Below, piece by piece: positions 1-9,878 of a stretch of DNA of 64,000 nt. Under the pieces are notes generated by a model. The model ran no database searches, was not told where the DNA came from, and was given only the letters and a program-made list of their open reading frames with translations. Position numbers and translations under genes: made by a program. Location: the NCBI RefSeq assembly GCF_002005445.1, contig NZ_CP014692.1:1488001-1552000 (forward strand), read 5' to 3'. Source of the stretch: Acetobacter aceti. Lineage in GTDB: Bacteria; Pseudomonadota; Alphaproteobacteria; Acetobacterales; Acetobacteraceae. Every line of letters starts with the position of its first letter. Position 1 is the stretch's first letter.

Positions 1-902
1 CGGGCGCGGGTGGCGAGCATCAGGGTCTGAGCCGCGCGTGGACCGGGGCCCCATGCGATGCAGTCTTTTACCGTCTGCACATCGGTGGTCTCGGGACGAG
101 CGGAACGCACGAGATTCAGGATCGCGTCCACAATGCGTTCACCCACAGGGAGAGCCCGGACCATCGCCTGCGCGTAAAGTACATCCTCGGTGGAAAGGAT
201 CGGTTGCGGTCCACTCTGTGGCACGCCGGTCGTCGCCAGCAGCATGGCGCGCTCATCGGCGGCTTCCGGAAAGGTTAGCTGGATCTGGAGCATGAAACGG
301 TCGAGCTGGGCTTCGGGAAGCGGGTAGGTGCCTTCCTGATCGATCGGATTCTGGGTCGCCAGAACATGGAACGGGCGAGGCAGCGCGTATTCCGTGCCGG
401 CAATGGCCACGCGGTGCTCCTGCATGGCCTGCAGCAGGGCGGACTGGGTGCGCGGGCTGGCGCGATTGATTTCGTCCGCCATCAGCAACTGGCAGAAAAC
501 CGGTCCCGGCACGAAGCGGAAACTGCGGTGACCGGCGGCGTCTTCGTCCAGAATTTCGCTGCCGGTGATGTCGGACGGCATCAGGTCGGGCGTGAACTGC
601 ACACGCCGGGAATCGAGGCCGAGGACCGTGCCGAGTGTGGTGACCAGCAGTGTCTTGCCAAGGCCGGGCGCGCCGACCAGCAGGGCGTGACCACCTGAAA
701 GAATGCTGACAAGCGCCTGATCGACCACATCCTTCTGACCAAAAATGATTCGGCCGATTTCCGCCCGCACATCCTGCAGACGGCGGGCGACAAGATCGAC
801 CTGCTGCGCTGCGGAGGTGCTGTCCGGGAAGGCGTTTCCACCGGAGGAGCCCGTCTCGGGGGCGAGGGATACGGTCTGGTTTGGCATCATTTCAGGCGTC
901 AT
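1..902 (-). CDS. MoxR-family AAA+ ATPase, C-terminus beyond window
   Basis: About 300 residues of a MoxR ATPase are present and the reading frame runs off the left edge. The ATG at 902-900 is followed by a Pro/Ser-rich 35-residue head. Walker A (GAPGLGKT) is at residues 77-84, Walker B (LLMADEIN) at about 139-146, then the ATQNPIDQEGTYPLPEAQLD block and a GPGPRA motif near the edge. MoxR proteins act as chaperone-like ATPases, often with a DUF58/VWA partner encoded next; that gene would lie outside the window. The gene is divergent from the DUF1285 gene with about 90 bp between them. The family assignment is firm, the client is unknown. Confidence 0.93.
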   Translation of the reverse strand, partial: MTPEMMPNQTVSLAPETGSSGGNAFPDSTSAAQQVDLVARRLQDVRAEIGRIIFGQKDVVDQALVSILSGGHALLVGAPGLGKTLLVTTLGTVLGLDSRRVQFTPDLMPSDITGSEILDEDAAGHRSFRFVPGPVFCQLLMADEINRASPRTQSALLQAMQEHRVAIAGTEYALPRPFHVLATQNPIDQEGTYPLPEAQLDRFMLQIQLTFPEAADERAMLLATTGVPQSGPQPILSTEDVLYAQAMVRALPVGERIVDAILNLVRSARPETTDVQTVKDCIAWGPGPRAAQTLMLATRA

Positions 903-990
903 AGGTCCAGTCTGACACGTCCGGGGCTTACATCAAGCCGGGGGGCAACCCTATATCGGTATGGTGCGCAGGCAAACAGATGTGGGTTAA

Positions 991-1620
991 TTGAACGTGA
1001 CATCAGATGCTTTTGTCGAAAAATCGGGAGATGACCGCCGGATCGGCGGAGGTGACCAGAAGGGGCGGAAGCCGTATCAGTGCGGCCGGTTGCCCTTCCT
1101 CATCCGTCGGGACGGAGTCTGGCTCTACCGGGGTTCCCCGATCAGACGAAAGCCGATGGTCTGTCTTTTCGCCTCGGCTCTTTCCCGTGCGGCGGACGGT
1201 GCTTACTGGCTCCGCACCCCTGTCGAGGAAGGAACGGTCGAGGTCGAGGATGTGCCATTCGTCGCGGTTGAGCTGGAATGGTGCGGTGTCGGACGGGAGC
1301 AGCGCCTGTGTTTCCGCACCAATATCGATCAGGTCGTCACGGCTGGGCCCGAGCACCCCATTCTGGCCCGGTGGGACGTGCCGCTCGACGCGTGCGACAG
1401 CGCGCCGCCGCCCTATCTCACGGTGAGGCAGGCTGAGGGAGAACTGCCATTGCAGGCCCGCATCTCACGTCCCGTCTGGTACGAGCTGGCGGCTCTTGCT
1501 GAGCCTGGTTGCTGTGAGGGGAAAGCCTGTCTGGGGGTCTGGAGCGATGGCGTGTTTTTCCCGCTGGCTCTCGCTCCACGCGGATGCCGGGAAGGCAATG
1601 ATGAGGGCGAAGACTGCTGA
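991..1620 (+). CDS. DUF1285 domain protein
   Basis: A 209-residue soluble protein whose centre (CGRLPFLIRRDGVWLYRGSPI, followed by RKPMVCLFAS) matches the DUF1285 family, a proteobacterial family without an established function. The start is taken at TTG 991; GTG 997 is an alternative and there is no early in-frame ATG. The stop codon shares one base with the start of the CCA transferase gene, so the two are translationally coupled. In related bacteria this gene commonly sits between moxR and the CCA transferase gene, as here. Only the family, not a role, can be stated. Confidence 0.85.
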   Translation: MNVTSDAFVEKSGDDRRIGGGDQKGRKPYQCGRLPFLIRRDGVWLYRGSPIRRKPMVCLFASALSRAADGAYWLRTPVEEGTVEVEDVPFVAVELEWCGVGREQRLCFRTNIDQVVTAGPEHPILARWDVPLDACDSAPPPYLTVRQAEGELPLQARISRPVWYELAALAEPGCCEGKACLGVWSDGVFFPLALAPRGCREGNDEGEDC

Positions 1621-2879
1621 TGACGAAAGTCGCGCGGCTTCCGCTTGAGGCGCTCCCTGATTTCCCCGCGCTCTGTCAGATATGGAAGGTGCTGCCTCAG
1701 GCCCGTCTGGTCGGCGGGGCCGTGCGCGACATGCTGAACGGTCTGCCCGCCAGCGATTTCGATTTCGGCACCCCCGAAACGCCGTCGGAGGTGATGAAGC
1801 ACCTGAGGGATGCGGGCATCGGTGTCGTTCCCACGGGCCTGTCTCATGGAACCGTCACCGCCGTGATCGACCATCGCGGTTACGAGATCACGACGCTTCG
1901 CCGGGACGACGTGACGGATGGTCGCCATGCGTATGTCTCCTGGACCCGGAGCTGGGAGGAGGATGCGGCGCGGAGGGATTTCACCATCAATGCAATGTCC
2001 TGCGATCAGGAGGGCAGGATCCATGATTATTTTGGCGGCCGGTCGGATCTGGCGGCCGGTCGGATCCGGTTCGTTGGCGATGCCGCCATGCGCATACGGG
2101 AAGACGCGCTCCGTATTCTCCGATTTTTTCGCTTCCAGGCCCGCTTTGGATCGACGCCGCCAGATCAGGATACACAGGAAGCGCTCGCGCAGGGCGTGAG
2201 AATGATCGATCGACTTTCTGTGGAGAGGGTATGGTCAGAACTGCGGCGCATTCTGACCGGACCAAGGGTTACTGACACGTTGCAACTGATGGAGGCTACA
2301 GGTGTGCTGGCTGCATGCCTGCCCGAGCTGTCAGGGACATTACCCGAGGCGATAAGTCTTCTCGATGCTCTCATCGTCTGTGGCGGTCCCTCCGAGCATT
2401 GCCTGCGGACCGCGGCTCTTCTGGCAGGCGCTGGAGCCACTCCGGAAGGAGTGAAAGCATGTGTCGAACGACTGCGACTGTCGCGTGCAGATGCAGCGTT
2501 GATCCAGGCCTTTCTGCTCCCTCCGCCCTTTGTGCCGGACCGTGTCGTGACGGACGAAGACGTTGTTTGCGTGCTGGCCGAAACAGCGCGAGATGTCGCA
2601 TTGGGAAAAGTCTGGCTGGCGGAAGCGCATCAGATTGCGAGTGACCCGGCACGTCATGACGCAAGGCAATGGCAGCGGCTGCGGTCTCAATTTTCTGATC
2701 TGCCAGTTCCGGTCTTTCCTCTCGCAGGTCGTGATCTGCTGGCCGCCGGCATACCGCCGGGGCCACGTGTCGGAGAACTGCTTTCAGAGGTCCGCCTATG
2801 GTGGATGCAGTCAGGCTGTCGAGCCGGACATGCTGAGTGTCTGATCTATCTCCGTGATCTGCGTGAGAGTTTTCTTTGA
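1620..2879 (+). CDS. cca: CCA tRNA nucleotidyltransferase (class II)
   Basis: Adds or repairs the 3'-terminal CCA of tRNAs; the same fold includes poly(A) polymerases. Residues 30-37 (LVGGAVRD) and 46-49 (DFDF) form the nucleotidyltransferase GG/DxD active site, and RRDFTINAM (118-126) is the conserved class II block that follows it. The RNA-binding and C-terminal helical domains occupy the rest of the 419 residues, normal for the alphaproteobacterial form. The ATG overlaps the upstream TGA by one base. Poly(A) polymerase activity cannot be excluded from sequence, but the tRNA role is the default for this branch. Confidence 0.93.
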   Translation: MTKVARLPLEALPDFPALCQIWKVLPQARLVGGAVRDMLNGLPASDFDFGTPETPSEVMKHLRDAGIGVVPTGLSHGTVTAVIDHRGYEITTLRRDDVTDGRHAYVSWTRSWEEDAARRDFTINAMSCDQEGRIHDYFGGRSDLAAGRIRFVGDAAMRIREDALRILRFFRFQARFGSTPPDQDTQEALAQGVRMIDRLSVERVWSELRRILTGPRVTDTLQLMEATGVLAACLPELSGTLPEAISLLDALIVCGGPSEHCLRTAALLAGAGATPEGVKACVERLRLSRADAALIQAFLLPPPFVPDRVVTDEDVVCVLAETARDVALGKVWLAEAHQIASDPARHDARQWQRLRSQFSDLPVPVFPLAGRDLLAAGIPPGPRVGELLSEVRLWWMQSGCRAGHAECLIYLRDLRESFL

Positions 2880-2900
2880 AGTTATTTGTAAGAAAACTTC

Positions 2901-2917
2901 ATTATCAATATGATAAT
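2901..2917. promoter_or_regulatory. AT-rich 7-3-7 palindrome upstream of ABC exporter
   Basis: ATTATCA-ata-TGATAAT is a perfect inverted repeat 20 bp after the cca stop and about 105 bp before the ABC exporter start. It contains ATTATC...GATAAT half-sites reminiscent of, but not identical to, Fur-type boxes. ACTT/AAGT extends the symmetry with a bulge. It has no T-tract of terminator type. It may be an operator or an AT-rich terminator; the sequence alone does not decide. Confidence 0.4.
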
Positions 2918-3021
2918 AAAAGTTATTTTAAAAAACAATATGTGTTGTGTCTGTTTCTGGCGGCAATTCTGGGGGGACGTTCGTCTGAGTGGTTCTTTTC
3001 GTCTGTGGTCCATGTTGGTAG

Positions 3022-4821
3022 ATGACGCCAATGAATGCTCTCCCGCCGCGCTCCCCGTTGACTGATCTGTCACATCAACCCAGGCAGTCTGATGACAGCA
3101 GATCGCTTCTTCTGCGTCTCTGGCGGGATCAGATCAGCTCTCATCGAGGCAGGATTCTCAGCGTCCTTGTCCTGACAATCGCCATGGCGACGCTGACCGC
3201 GCTTTACCCTCTTGTCATCCAGCGGGCGCTCGACATGTTCTCCACGCACGATGAGCGTATCCTTTATCAGGTGCCGCTACTGATCGTGGCGATTACGCTG
3301 GCGAAGGCCGCGGCTCAGTATGGACAGACTCTGGCGACGCAGGGGCTGGTGCTTGTGGTCATCCGTGGATTGCAGGGCTCGATGTTCCGGCACCTGACCA
3401 TCGCGGATGTGGCGAGGATCGAGCAGGATGCGCCGGCTTCACTCGCCGCGCGCTTCACGACTGACGCGATTTCAATCCGCGAAGCCATGATCCGGGCCGT
3501 CAACTCCCTTGGGGATGTGGTAACGGTCGTCGGGCTGATTGTGGCGATGATCTACATGGATTGGGAACTCAGCCTGATTGCGGCGATCCTGTATCCAGTT
3601 GCCGCCGTGCCGATCCAGCGGCTTGGCAAGAAAGTTCGGCGCGCTTCCGGCAATGTCAACGAGCAGATTGCCTCTACTGCCGCGTTCCTGACGGAAAGCT
3701 TCGCTCAGGCCCGGACAGTGCGTGTCTATCGTCTTGAAGAGCGTGAGGAAAAGCGCGCGGATACCGCCTTTGACCTGCTTCATGAAGCTTTTCTGAGGAT
3801 CATGCGTGGCCGTGCGCGTGTTGACCCGCTGCTTGAGGCGCTTGGCGGTTCGGCTGTGGCGGCTGTGCTGGGATTCGCCGGATGGCGTGCGGCCATGGGC
3901 GGAGCGACGCTCGGAGACTTTTCCGGTTTTGTTGCGGCGCTGCTGCTTGCCTCGCGTCCCTTGCGTGCGCTTGGAGCGCTGAATGCGGCGCTGCAGGAAG
4001 GGCTGGCCGGATTATCCCGGATATTCTCCCTGATCGACGAGAAGCCTGCTGTGCAGGACCACCCGCAGGCCCGCTCTCTGCCGGCAGGACATGGGCATCT
4101 GTGCTTCGATACGGTTGTTTTCCAGTATGCCGACGGCCGCATGGGACTGAATGGTCTCTCGTTCGAGGCCCAGCCGGGGATGACCGTGGCGCTGGTCGGA
4201 CCATCCGGCGCCGGCAAATCAACGGCCCTTTCGCTTATTCCTCGTCTGCATGATGTGACCCGCGGGGCGATCACCCTCGATGGTGTCGATCTGCGCGATG
4301 TCGGGCTGGATCACCTACGCAACGCGATTGCCTATGTCAGTCAGGACCCTCTGCTTTTTGACGTGTCTGTCCGTGAGAACATCCTGATGGGACGCCCGGG
4401 CGCAACAGATGCCGAGGTCCGCGAGGCAGCCAGTCTCGCTGCCGCCGAGCCATTCATCACGGCACTCCCTGACGGGTTTGACACGATCGTCGGGCCTGGA
4501 GGCGGCAGACTGTCCGGTGGGCAACGGCAGCGTATCGCCCTGGCACGTGCCCTGCTGCGTGATCCACGCCTTTTATTGCTTGATGAAGCCACCAGCGCAC
4601 TGGACAGTGAGAACGAGGCTCTGGTGCAGGAGGCATTGGGAGAACTTCGGGCCGGGCGCACGACGATCATCGTCGCGCATCGTCTCTCCACAGTTCGATC
4701 AGCCGATATGGTGGTGGTCATGGAAGACGGGCGCGCTGTAGAGCATGGGACACATGCTGCTTTGATCGCCCTGGATGGACTGTATGCCCGTCTGGTGCGA
4801 AGTCAGGGGCTGGAAGAGTAA
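3022..4821 (+). CDS. ABC exporter, fused membrane and ATPase domains (MsbA-like)
   Basis: A 599-residue half-transporter. Residues about 40-335 are a six-helix ABC type-1 membrane domain; the rest is the nucleotide-binding domain with Walker A GPSGAGKST (393-401), Q-loop region (YVSQDPLLFD), signature LSGGQ (about 497), Walker B LLLLDEATSALD (about 517-528) and the H-loop VAHRLSTVR. It would act as a homodimer in the inner membrane, moving lipids, peptides or drugs outward. The ATG at 3022 follows a 140-bp AT-rich leader carrying a palindrome. The gene is transcribed alone. MsbA-like describes the architecture; the substrate cannot be read from the sequence. Confidence 0.9.
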   Translation: MTPMNALPPRSPLTDLSHQPRQSDDSRSLLLRLWRDQISSHRGRILSVLVLTIAMATLTALYPLVIQRALDMFSTHDERILYQVPLLIVAITLAKAAAQYGQTLATQGLVLVVIRGLQGSMFRHLTIADVARIEQDAPASLAARFTTDAISIREAMIRAVNSLGDVVTVVGLIVAMIYMDWELSLIAAILYPVAAVPIQRLGKKVRRASGNVNEQIASTAAFLTESFAQARTVRVYRLEEREEKRADTAFDLLHEAFLRIMRGRARVDPLLEALGGSAVAAVLGFAGWRAAMGGATLGDFSGFVAALLLASRPLRALGALNAALQEGLAGLSRIFSLIDEKPAVQDHPQARSLPAGHGHLCFDTVVFQYADGRMGLNGLSFEAQPGMTVALVGPSGAGKSTALSLIPRLHDVTRGAITLDGVDLRDVGLDHLRNAIAYVSQDPLLFDVSVRENILMGRPGATDAEVREAASLAAAEPFITALPDGFDTIVGPGGGRLSGGQRQRIALARALLRDPRLLLLDEATSALDSENEALVQEALGELRAGRTTIIVAHRLSTVRSADMVVVMEDGRAVEHGTHAALIALDGLYARLVRSQGLEE

Positions 4822-4990
4822 GGATAGCCTCAAAAGGATACGCCACCTATTCGGCGACCGGAATTTTCGCATATCCATGTCGTTTTTGAGAAGAAGAAAG
4901 TCGTTTGCCGCTGAATTCTATAGAACGGCACACGATATAAGTCCCGTGTATCTGGATGTCTGAAAGCATCTCTCTGAGGGACATTTCATC

Positions 4991-5254
4991 ATGGCGACAG
5001 GCTGGGCTCCGGAAGGAGCAGTGCAGGAGCAGATCGACGACACCATTGCAGACGCGGTGAAGCAGGCCCGCTCAGGCATTCCTGCCGGAGAAAGCGCCGT
5101 TCACTGTTGTGACTGCGGTGAGCCGATACCCGAAGCGAGACGCAAGGCTTTGCCGGGCGTGAAATTCTGCATCGAATGCCAGTCAGAACGCGACAGCCAG
5201 CGCGTGTTCAGCAGTATCAACCGTCGAGGCAGCAAGGACAGCCAGTTGCGGTAG
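4991..5254 (+). CDS. DksA/TraR-family C4 zinc-finger protein
   Basis: An 87-residue protein with the C4 zinc finger of the DksA/TraR family: CxxC (HCCDCGEPIPEAR) and CxxC (FCIECQ) separated by about 17 residues, then a basic tail. It lacks the long N-terminal coiled coil of DksA, so it belongs to the short TraR/YbiI-type group. Such proteins can bind the RNA polymerase secondary channel; whether this one does is unknown. The ATG at 4991 is preceded by a purine-rich GAGGGA motif. It is monocistronic and convergent with prmA. Confidence 0.87.
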   Translation: MATGWAPEGAVQEQIDDTIADAVKQARSGIPAGESAVHCCDCGEPIPEARRKALPGVKFCIECQSERDSQRVFSSINRRGSKDSQLR

Positions 5255-5390
5255 CAGAACAGGGGAATCAATCTGTCCGGGTAGAAAATATCAGGAGCTG
5301 GACCGATGTTCCGGTCACAATATGCCCTTCATTGAATAGCTGCCAATAAACAAGCCCAATGGTCCAGCATTTTTAGATTCTTTTGCCCTA

Positions 5391-6302
5391 TCAGCGAGCT
5401 GCGCCAAACGGCTTCCGCAGGATCAGCGTTCCCCAGTCGCCTTCACGAAGATGACGTTCCAGCACCAGTCCGCAACGCTGGTGCGCGGCCAGCACCATGC
5501 GCACCTGAGTATTCAGCAGTCCAGCCAGAATGACAGTGCCGCCCGGAGCAAGATGGCGGCTCAGATCCTTGGCCATCATGCAGAGCGGACGGGCAAGGAT
5601 GTTGGCGAAAACCAGATCATAAGGCGCACGACGGCGGATTTCCGGCGTGGACCAGCCATTGCCGAGCCGCGCTTCGATCAGACGTGACAGGCCGTTACGG
5701 GCTGCGTTCTCCTGAGTGATCCGGACAGACCATGGATCAATGTCGGTCGCCAGAACAGGGCGGTGCAGCAGCGCAGCCGCTCCCATGGCGAGAATACCGG
5801 AGCCACAGCCCAGATCGAGAATATTCCGGGGCCTGCGATGCGCCACCAGTTCAAGAGCCCGCAGACATCCCCGCGTCGAGCCATGTTCCCCGGACCCGAA
5901 CGCCATGCCCGCATCCAGCGTGATGGTGATGCGGTTGCTATCGGGGGCTTCATCCAGATGGGAGCCCCGAACGATAAAGCGTTTGCCGACTTCCTGTGCC
6001 GGAAACGATTCATAGGTGCGGGCGAGCCAGCCTTCCGTCTCGGTGTTGGTGCGCTCCAGATCAGCGTTGATGCCTGTGGTCAGTGCGGCCAGAGCCAGAG
6101 CGGCTGCGAGTTCGTCTTCCGCATGACCGGTGTCTTTCACGCCCTCGACACGCCAGAGCTTTTCTTCTTCGTCGAACTCAAAAATGCCGACCGTCGCGCA
6201 GACCGTGCTGATGGCGTTCTCGTAAGCTTCAACGGAGATTTCCGGAACAGTTACGGAAATCGTTTCAAGTTCTGTCGCATGTCTGCGGCGGATGGCGGTC
6301 AT
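5391..6302 (-). CDS. prmA: Ribosomal protein L11 methyltransferase
   Basis: Trimethylates ribosomal protein L11 using S-adenosylmethionine. The SAM-binding motif ILDLGCGSGILAMGA and the catalytic-region motif FANILARPL are both present, and the length (303 residues) suits the family. I start at the ATG at 6302 because a GGAG lies 7 bases before it; a GTG 21 bases upstream (6323) is the in-frame alternative. It lies downstream of gatB on the same strand, separated by 276 bp that contain a long hairpin, so cotranscription is uncertain. Confidence 0.93.
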   Translation of the reverse strand: MTAIRRRHATELETISVTVPEISVEAYENAISTVCATVGIFEFDEEEKLWRVEGVKDTGHAEDELAAALALAALTTGINADLERTNTETEGWLARTYESFPAQEVGKRFIVRGSHLDEAPDSNRITITLDAGMAFGSGEHGSTRGCLRALELVAHRRPRNILDLGCGSGILAMGAAALLHRPVLATDIDPWSVRITQENAARNGLSRLIEARLGNGWSTPEIRRRAPYDLVFANILARPLCMMAKDLSRHLAPGGTVILAGLLNTQVRMVLAAHQRCGLVLERHLREGDWGTLILRKPFGAAR

Positions 6303-6471
6303 TCGGGGCTCCGGGTGGCACACGCGGGAGCAGTCTCCCGTTCGGAAAGGCTGGTGTTTATCAGTATCGCAGGGAAAAGCGCCAGAGCAATGCAGAGAAA
6401 CAGGCCGGTTCTTCTGCGCTCTGACTGAAGCATCTGTCAGGCGGGAGCGATAGGGTTTCCCGTGCGCGACA

Positions 6472-6521
6472 AGACAGCAGGCTTATCCGTTCACAGCGTT
6501 TCACGGAAAAACCTGCTGTCT
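6472..6521. other. 10-bp stem hairpin between gatB and prmA
   Basis: AGACAGCAGG (6472-6481) pairs perfectly with CCTGCTGTCT (6512-6521) around a 30-base loop that itself holds a TCCG/CGGA inner stem. A second, imperfect hairpin is at 6540-6571 (TGTCCGACCAG/CTGGCCGGACA), just after the gatB stop. Neither carries a clear T-run on the minus strand. They may terminate or attenuate gatB transcription, or be a processed RNA. Confidence 0.4.
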
Positions 6522-6578
6522 GTCGGGTGGCGTAATTCCTGTCCGACCAGACAATGACATCTGGCCGGACAAAGGTCT

Positions 6579-8036
6579 TTAGCCGTCGAGTTTCTTGCGC
6601 AGGATGTCGTTGACGATCGCCGGGTTGGCCTTGCCACCCGTCGCCTTCATCACCTGTCCGACGAAGAAGCCGAACAGCTTGTCCTTGCCGCCCTTATACT
6701 GCGCCACCTTGTCGGCGTTCTTGCTGATGATCTCGTCAGCCGTCGCTTCGATGGCCCCCGTATCCGTGACCTGACGCAGACCCTTGCGATCCACAATGGC
6801 AAGCGGAGTTTCGCCGGTCTCGAACATGTCTTCGAGCACTTCCTTGGCGATCTTGCCGTTGATCGTGCCGTCAGCAATCAGGTCAAGCATCGCGCCAAGA
6901 TTGGCCGCACTGACCGGGCTTTCTTCAATCGACTTACCCGTGCGGTTCAGCGCCGCGAAGAAGTCGCCCGTCACCCATGCGGCAGCCGATTTGCCGTCAC
7001 GTCCCTTGGCGACACTTTCATAGAAGTCCGCCGTGGCCTGCTCCGCAACCAGAACACCCGCATCGTAAGCGGTGATCCCGTAATCCTGCTGGAAACGGGC
7101 GCGCTTTTCGTCTGGCAACTCCGGCAGCGTCTGCTTGATCTGGTCCACCCAGCTCTGCTCGATCACCAGCGGTAGAAGGTCCGGATCAGGGAAGTAGCGG
7201 TAATCGTGCGCATCTTCCTTGGAGCGCAGCGAGCGCGTCTCACCCTTGTGCGGATCGAACAGGCGCGTCTCCTGATCGACCTCACCACCGTTTTCCCAGA
7301 TCTCGATCTGACGGGCTGCCTCAATCTCGATCGCCTGCATGACGAAGCGGATCGAATTGACGTTCTTGATCTCGCAGCGGGTGCGGAACGGTTCACTGGC
7401 GCTCTTGCGAACCGAGACGTTCACGTCGGCGCGCATTGAGCCTTCTTCCATGTTGCCGTCGCAGGTCCCGAGATAACGCAGGATCTGCCGCAGCTTGCGA
7501 AGATAGGCGCCAGCCTCTTCCGGCGAGCGGATGTCCGGCTCGCTGACGATTTCCATCAGCGCGACGCCTGCACGGTTGAGGTCCACGAAGGAGCGCTTCG
7601 GGTCCTGATCGTGCATCAGCTTGCCCGCATCCTGTTCAAGATGCAGGCGCGTGATTCCGATGTCGCGCGTGCTGCCGTCGGAAAGCTCGATCTGCACGAC
7701 ACCGGTGCCGATGATCGGAAGCTCGAACTGGCTGATCTGATAACCGGTCGGAAGATCGGCATAAAAGTAGTTCTTGCGGTCGAAGCGGCTTTCCAGATTG
7801 ATCCGGGCTTTCAGGCCCAGACCCGTGCGGACAGCCTGCTCCACGCAGGCGTGATTGATGACCGGCAGCATGCCGGGAAAGCCTGCGTCAATCAGACTGA
7901 CATGCGAGTTCGGTTCGCCACCAAACAGGGTGGATGCGCCGGAGAACAGCTTGGAGTTGCTGATGACCTGAGCGTGAACCTCAAGACCGACGACGATTTC
8001 CCATGCGCCGGTGTTGCCTTCAATCGTGTAGCTCAT
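6579..8036 (-). CDS. gatB: Asp-tRNA(Asn)/Glu-tRNA(Gln) amidotransferase subunit B
   Basis: Subunit B of the GatCAB complex, which phosphorylates the misacylated tRNA-bound Asp/Glu for conversion to Asn/Gln. The 485-residue length, the N-terminal GLEVHAQ block, the [19 protein letters not shown] region and the C-terminal YqeY-like domain (ending [14 protein letters not shown]) are characteristic. Its ATG overlaps the gatA stop by four bases (ATGA), so it is translationally coupled as the last gene of gatC-gatA-gatB. Confidence 0.97.
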   Translation of the reverse strand: MSYTIEGNTGAWEIVVGLEVHAQVISNSKLFSGASTLFGGEPNSHVSLIDAGFPGMLPVINHACVEQAVRTGLGLKARINLESRFDRKNYFYADLPTGYQISQFELPIIGTGVVQIELSDGSTRDIGITRLHLEQDAGKLMHDQDPKRSFVDLNRAGVALMEIVSEPDIRSPEEAGAYLRKLRQILRYLGTCDGNMEEGSMRADVNVSVRKSASEPFRTRCEIKNVNSIRFVMQAIEIEAARQIEIWENGGEVDQETRLFDPHKGETRSLRSKEDAHDYRYFPDPDLLPLVIEQSWVDQIKQTLPELPDEKRARFQQDYGITAYDAGVLVAEQATADFYESVAKGRDGKSAAAWVTGDFFAALNRTGKSIEESPVSAANLGAMLDLIADGTINGKIAKEVLEDMFETGETPLAIVDRKGLRQVTDTGAIEATADEIISKNADKVAQYKGGKDKLFGFFVGQVMKATGGKANPAIVNDILRKKLDG

Positions 8037-9517
8037 GCGCTCACTCCTGCACGCAGATCCGGACGGGCCGTAAACCCGGCAGCTTTTTCCAGAGCAGACC
8101 CGACCGCAATGATCGTTTCCTCGTCGAAGTGCTTGCCAATCAACTGGAGACCGAGCGGCAGACCTTTGCCATCAAGCGCCACCGGCACCGACATGGCAGG
8201 CTGTCCAGCCATGCTGGCAGGCACGGTGAAGATATCGTTGAGATACATCTGCACCGGATCTTCAGGTTTCTCATCGCGGGCGAAGGCCGCAGTCGGAGCC
8301 GTCGGAGTCAGCAGCACGTCGACTTTCTCGAAAGCCTGCGTGAAGTCCCGCTGGATCAGCGTACGGACCTTCTGGGCCTTGAGGTAATAGGCATCGTAAT
8401 AACCGGCGGACAGCACGTACGTCCCCATCAGGATACGACGGCGGACTTCCTCGCCAAACCCATTGTGACGGGTCTTCTCGTACAGGTCATCAAGGCTGGT
8501 GGCGCCTTCAGCCCGCTCACCAAACCGCACGCCGTCATAGCGGGCGAGGTTGGACGAACATTCGGCCGGAGCGATGATGTAATAGGTCGCGAGGCCATAT
8601 TTCGTGTGGGGCAGGGAGACATCGACAATCTCGCAGCCGGCTTCACGGAGCATGTCGACGCCCTTCTGCCAGACGGCTAGAATTTCTTCCGACATGCCAG
8701 GTGCGCGATACTCGGCAGGAATACCGACGCGCAGACCTTTCAGGCTGCGACCACAGGCGGCACGATAGTCCGGCACGGCAACAGTGGCGCAGGTGCTGTC
8801 CTTCGGATCAGCACCCGCCATGGCTGACAGCATGATCGCGGCGTCCTCGACGGAGCGGGTCATCGGACCGGCCTGATCGAGTGAGCTTGCGAAGGCGATG
8901 GTGCCCCAGCGGCTGCAGCGGCCATAGGTCGGTTTCAGCCCGACAATACCGCAATAGGCTGCGGGCTGACGGATGGAGCCGCCGGTATCGGTGCCGGTAG
9001 CGCCCATGGCCATACGCGCGGCGACGGCCGCTGCGGAACCACCCGATGAACCGCCGGGAACCAGAACCGAAGCATCATCCTTGCGATGCCAGGGGTTCTC
9101 GACGCTGCCGAACGCAGACGTCAGGTTGCCGGACCCCATGGCGAATTCGTCAAGGTTGGTCTTGCCGAGAAAAATCGCACCGTTTTCGAGCAGCTTCGCC
9201 GTGACGGTGCTCTCATAAGGCGGCACGAAATTTCCGATGATCTTGCTGGCGGCGGTCGTCCGTACGCCGTTGGTGCAGAACAGATCCTTGATGCCGAGCG
9301 GAATTCCGGTCAGGGGAGGAGCCTCACCAGCGACCAGCGTGCTATCGGCTTTTTTCGCTGCTTCGAGCGCCTTGTCGGAGGTGACGGTGATGTAGGCGTT
9401 CACCCGTCCGTTCAGCGCTTCGACGGCCTCGGTATGTGCCTTCGTCAGCTCGACAGCGGAAAATTCTTTCTTGCGCAGACCCTCAGCGGCCTGTGCGATC
9501 GTGAGATCAGTCAGCAT
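8033..9517 (-). CDS. gatA: Asp-tRNA(Asn)/Glu-tRNA(Gln) amidotransferase subunit A
   Basis: The amidase subunit that releases ammonia from glutamine or asparagine for GatB. The amidase-signature Ser-cisSer-Lys machinery is visible: Lys in GIKDLF (about residue 75), the Gly/Ser-rich block [15 protein letters not shown] and the [13 protein letters not shown] segment. The 494 residues match the family. One base overlaps gatC upstream and four bases overlap gatB downstream, so the three subunits are made from one coupled transcript. Confidence 0.97.
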   Translation of the reverse strand: MLTDLTIAQAAEGLRKKEFSAVELTKAHTEAVEALNGRVNAYITVTSDKALEAAKKADSTLVAGEAPPLTGIPLGIKDLFCTNGVRTTAASKIIGNFVPPYESTVTAKLLENGAIFLGKTNLDEFAMGSGNLTSAFGSVENPWHRKDDASVLVPGGSSGGSAAAVAARMAMGATGTDTGGSIRQPAAYCGIVGLKPTYGRCSRWGTIAFASSLDQAGPMTRSVEDAAIMLSAMAGADPKDSTCATVAVPDYRAACGRSLKGLRVGIPAEYRAPGMSEEILAVWQKGVDMLREAGCEIVDVSLPHTKYGLATYYIIAPAECSSNLARYDGVRFGERAEGATSLDDLYEKTRHNGFGEEVRRRILMGTYVLSAGYYDAYYLKAQKVRTLIQRDFTQAFEKVDVLLTPTAPTAAFARDEKPEDPVQMYLNDIFTVPASMAGQPAMSVPVALDGKGLPLGLQLIGKHFDEETIIAVGSALEKAAGFTARPDLRAGVSA

Positions 9518-9807
9518 TATTCGACCACCTTCGGCACGGTGAAGAAGGGACCTTCACGATCCGGTGCGTTCGACAGCACCTTCTCCTGACAGTCACCGTC
9601 AGTTACGGCATCTTCCCGGGGCTTGAGCGCCGCGTGGGTGCTGGTGCCGATCATGGGCGGTACGCCCTCGACATCAACTTCGTCGAGAATCTCGATCCAG
9701 CCGAGAATACCTCCGAGCTGTGTGCGGACAGCCTCGATTTCCTGGTCGTCAAGCCCGATACGGGCGAGCTTGGCAATGCGTCTCGTGGTCGCGAGATCAA
9801 GCGACAT
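9517..9807 (-). CDS. gatC: Asp-tRNA(Asn)/Glu-tRNA(Gln) amidotransferase subunit C
   Basis: The 96-residue small subunit that clamps GatA and GatB together. The N-terminal [18 protein letters not shown] block and the [18 protein letters not shown] centre are typical. It heads the gatCAB operon. Its start codon is only 20 bp from an in-frame ATG on the opposite strand (9828), or 71 bp from the more likely ruvX start (9879), so its promoter must lie within or very near the ruvX coding region. Confidence 0.95.
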   Translation of the reverse strand: MSLDLATTRRIAKLARIGLDDQEIEAVRTQLGGILGWIEILDEVDVEGVPPMIGTSTHAALKPREDAVTDGDCQEKVLSNAPDREGPFFTVPKVVE

Positions 9808-9878
9808 GAAGCAGAAACTCTCAAATCATGAAAAATAACGCTGGCGTTGCCGCCGGCGCGACACCATACCCTCAGGCG

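Noticed and set aside
5255..5390. GACCG/CGGTC mini-stem after the zinc-finger gene
   Set aside because: Only five base pairs with no T-run; too weak to call a terminator.
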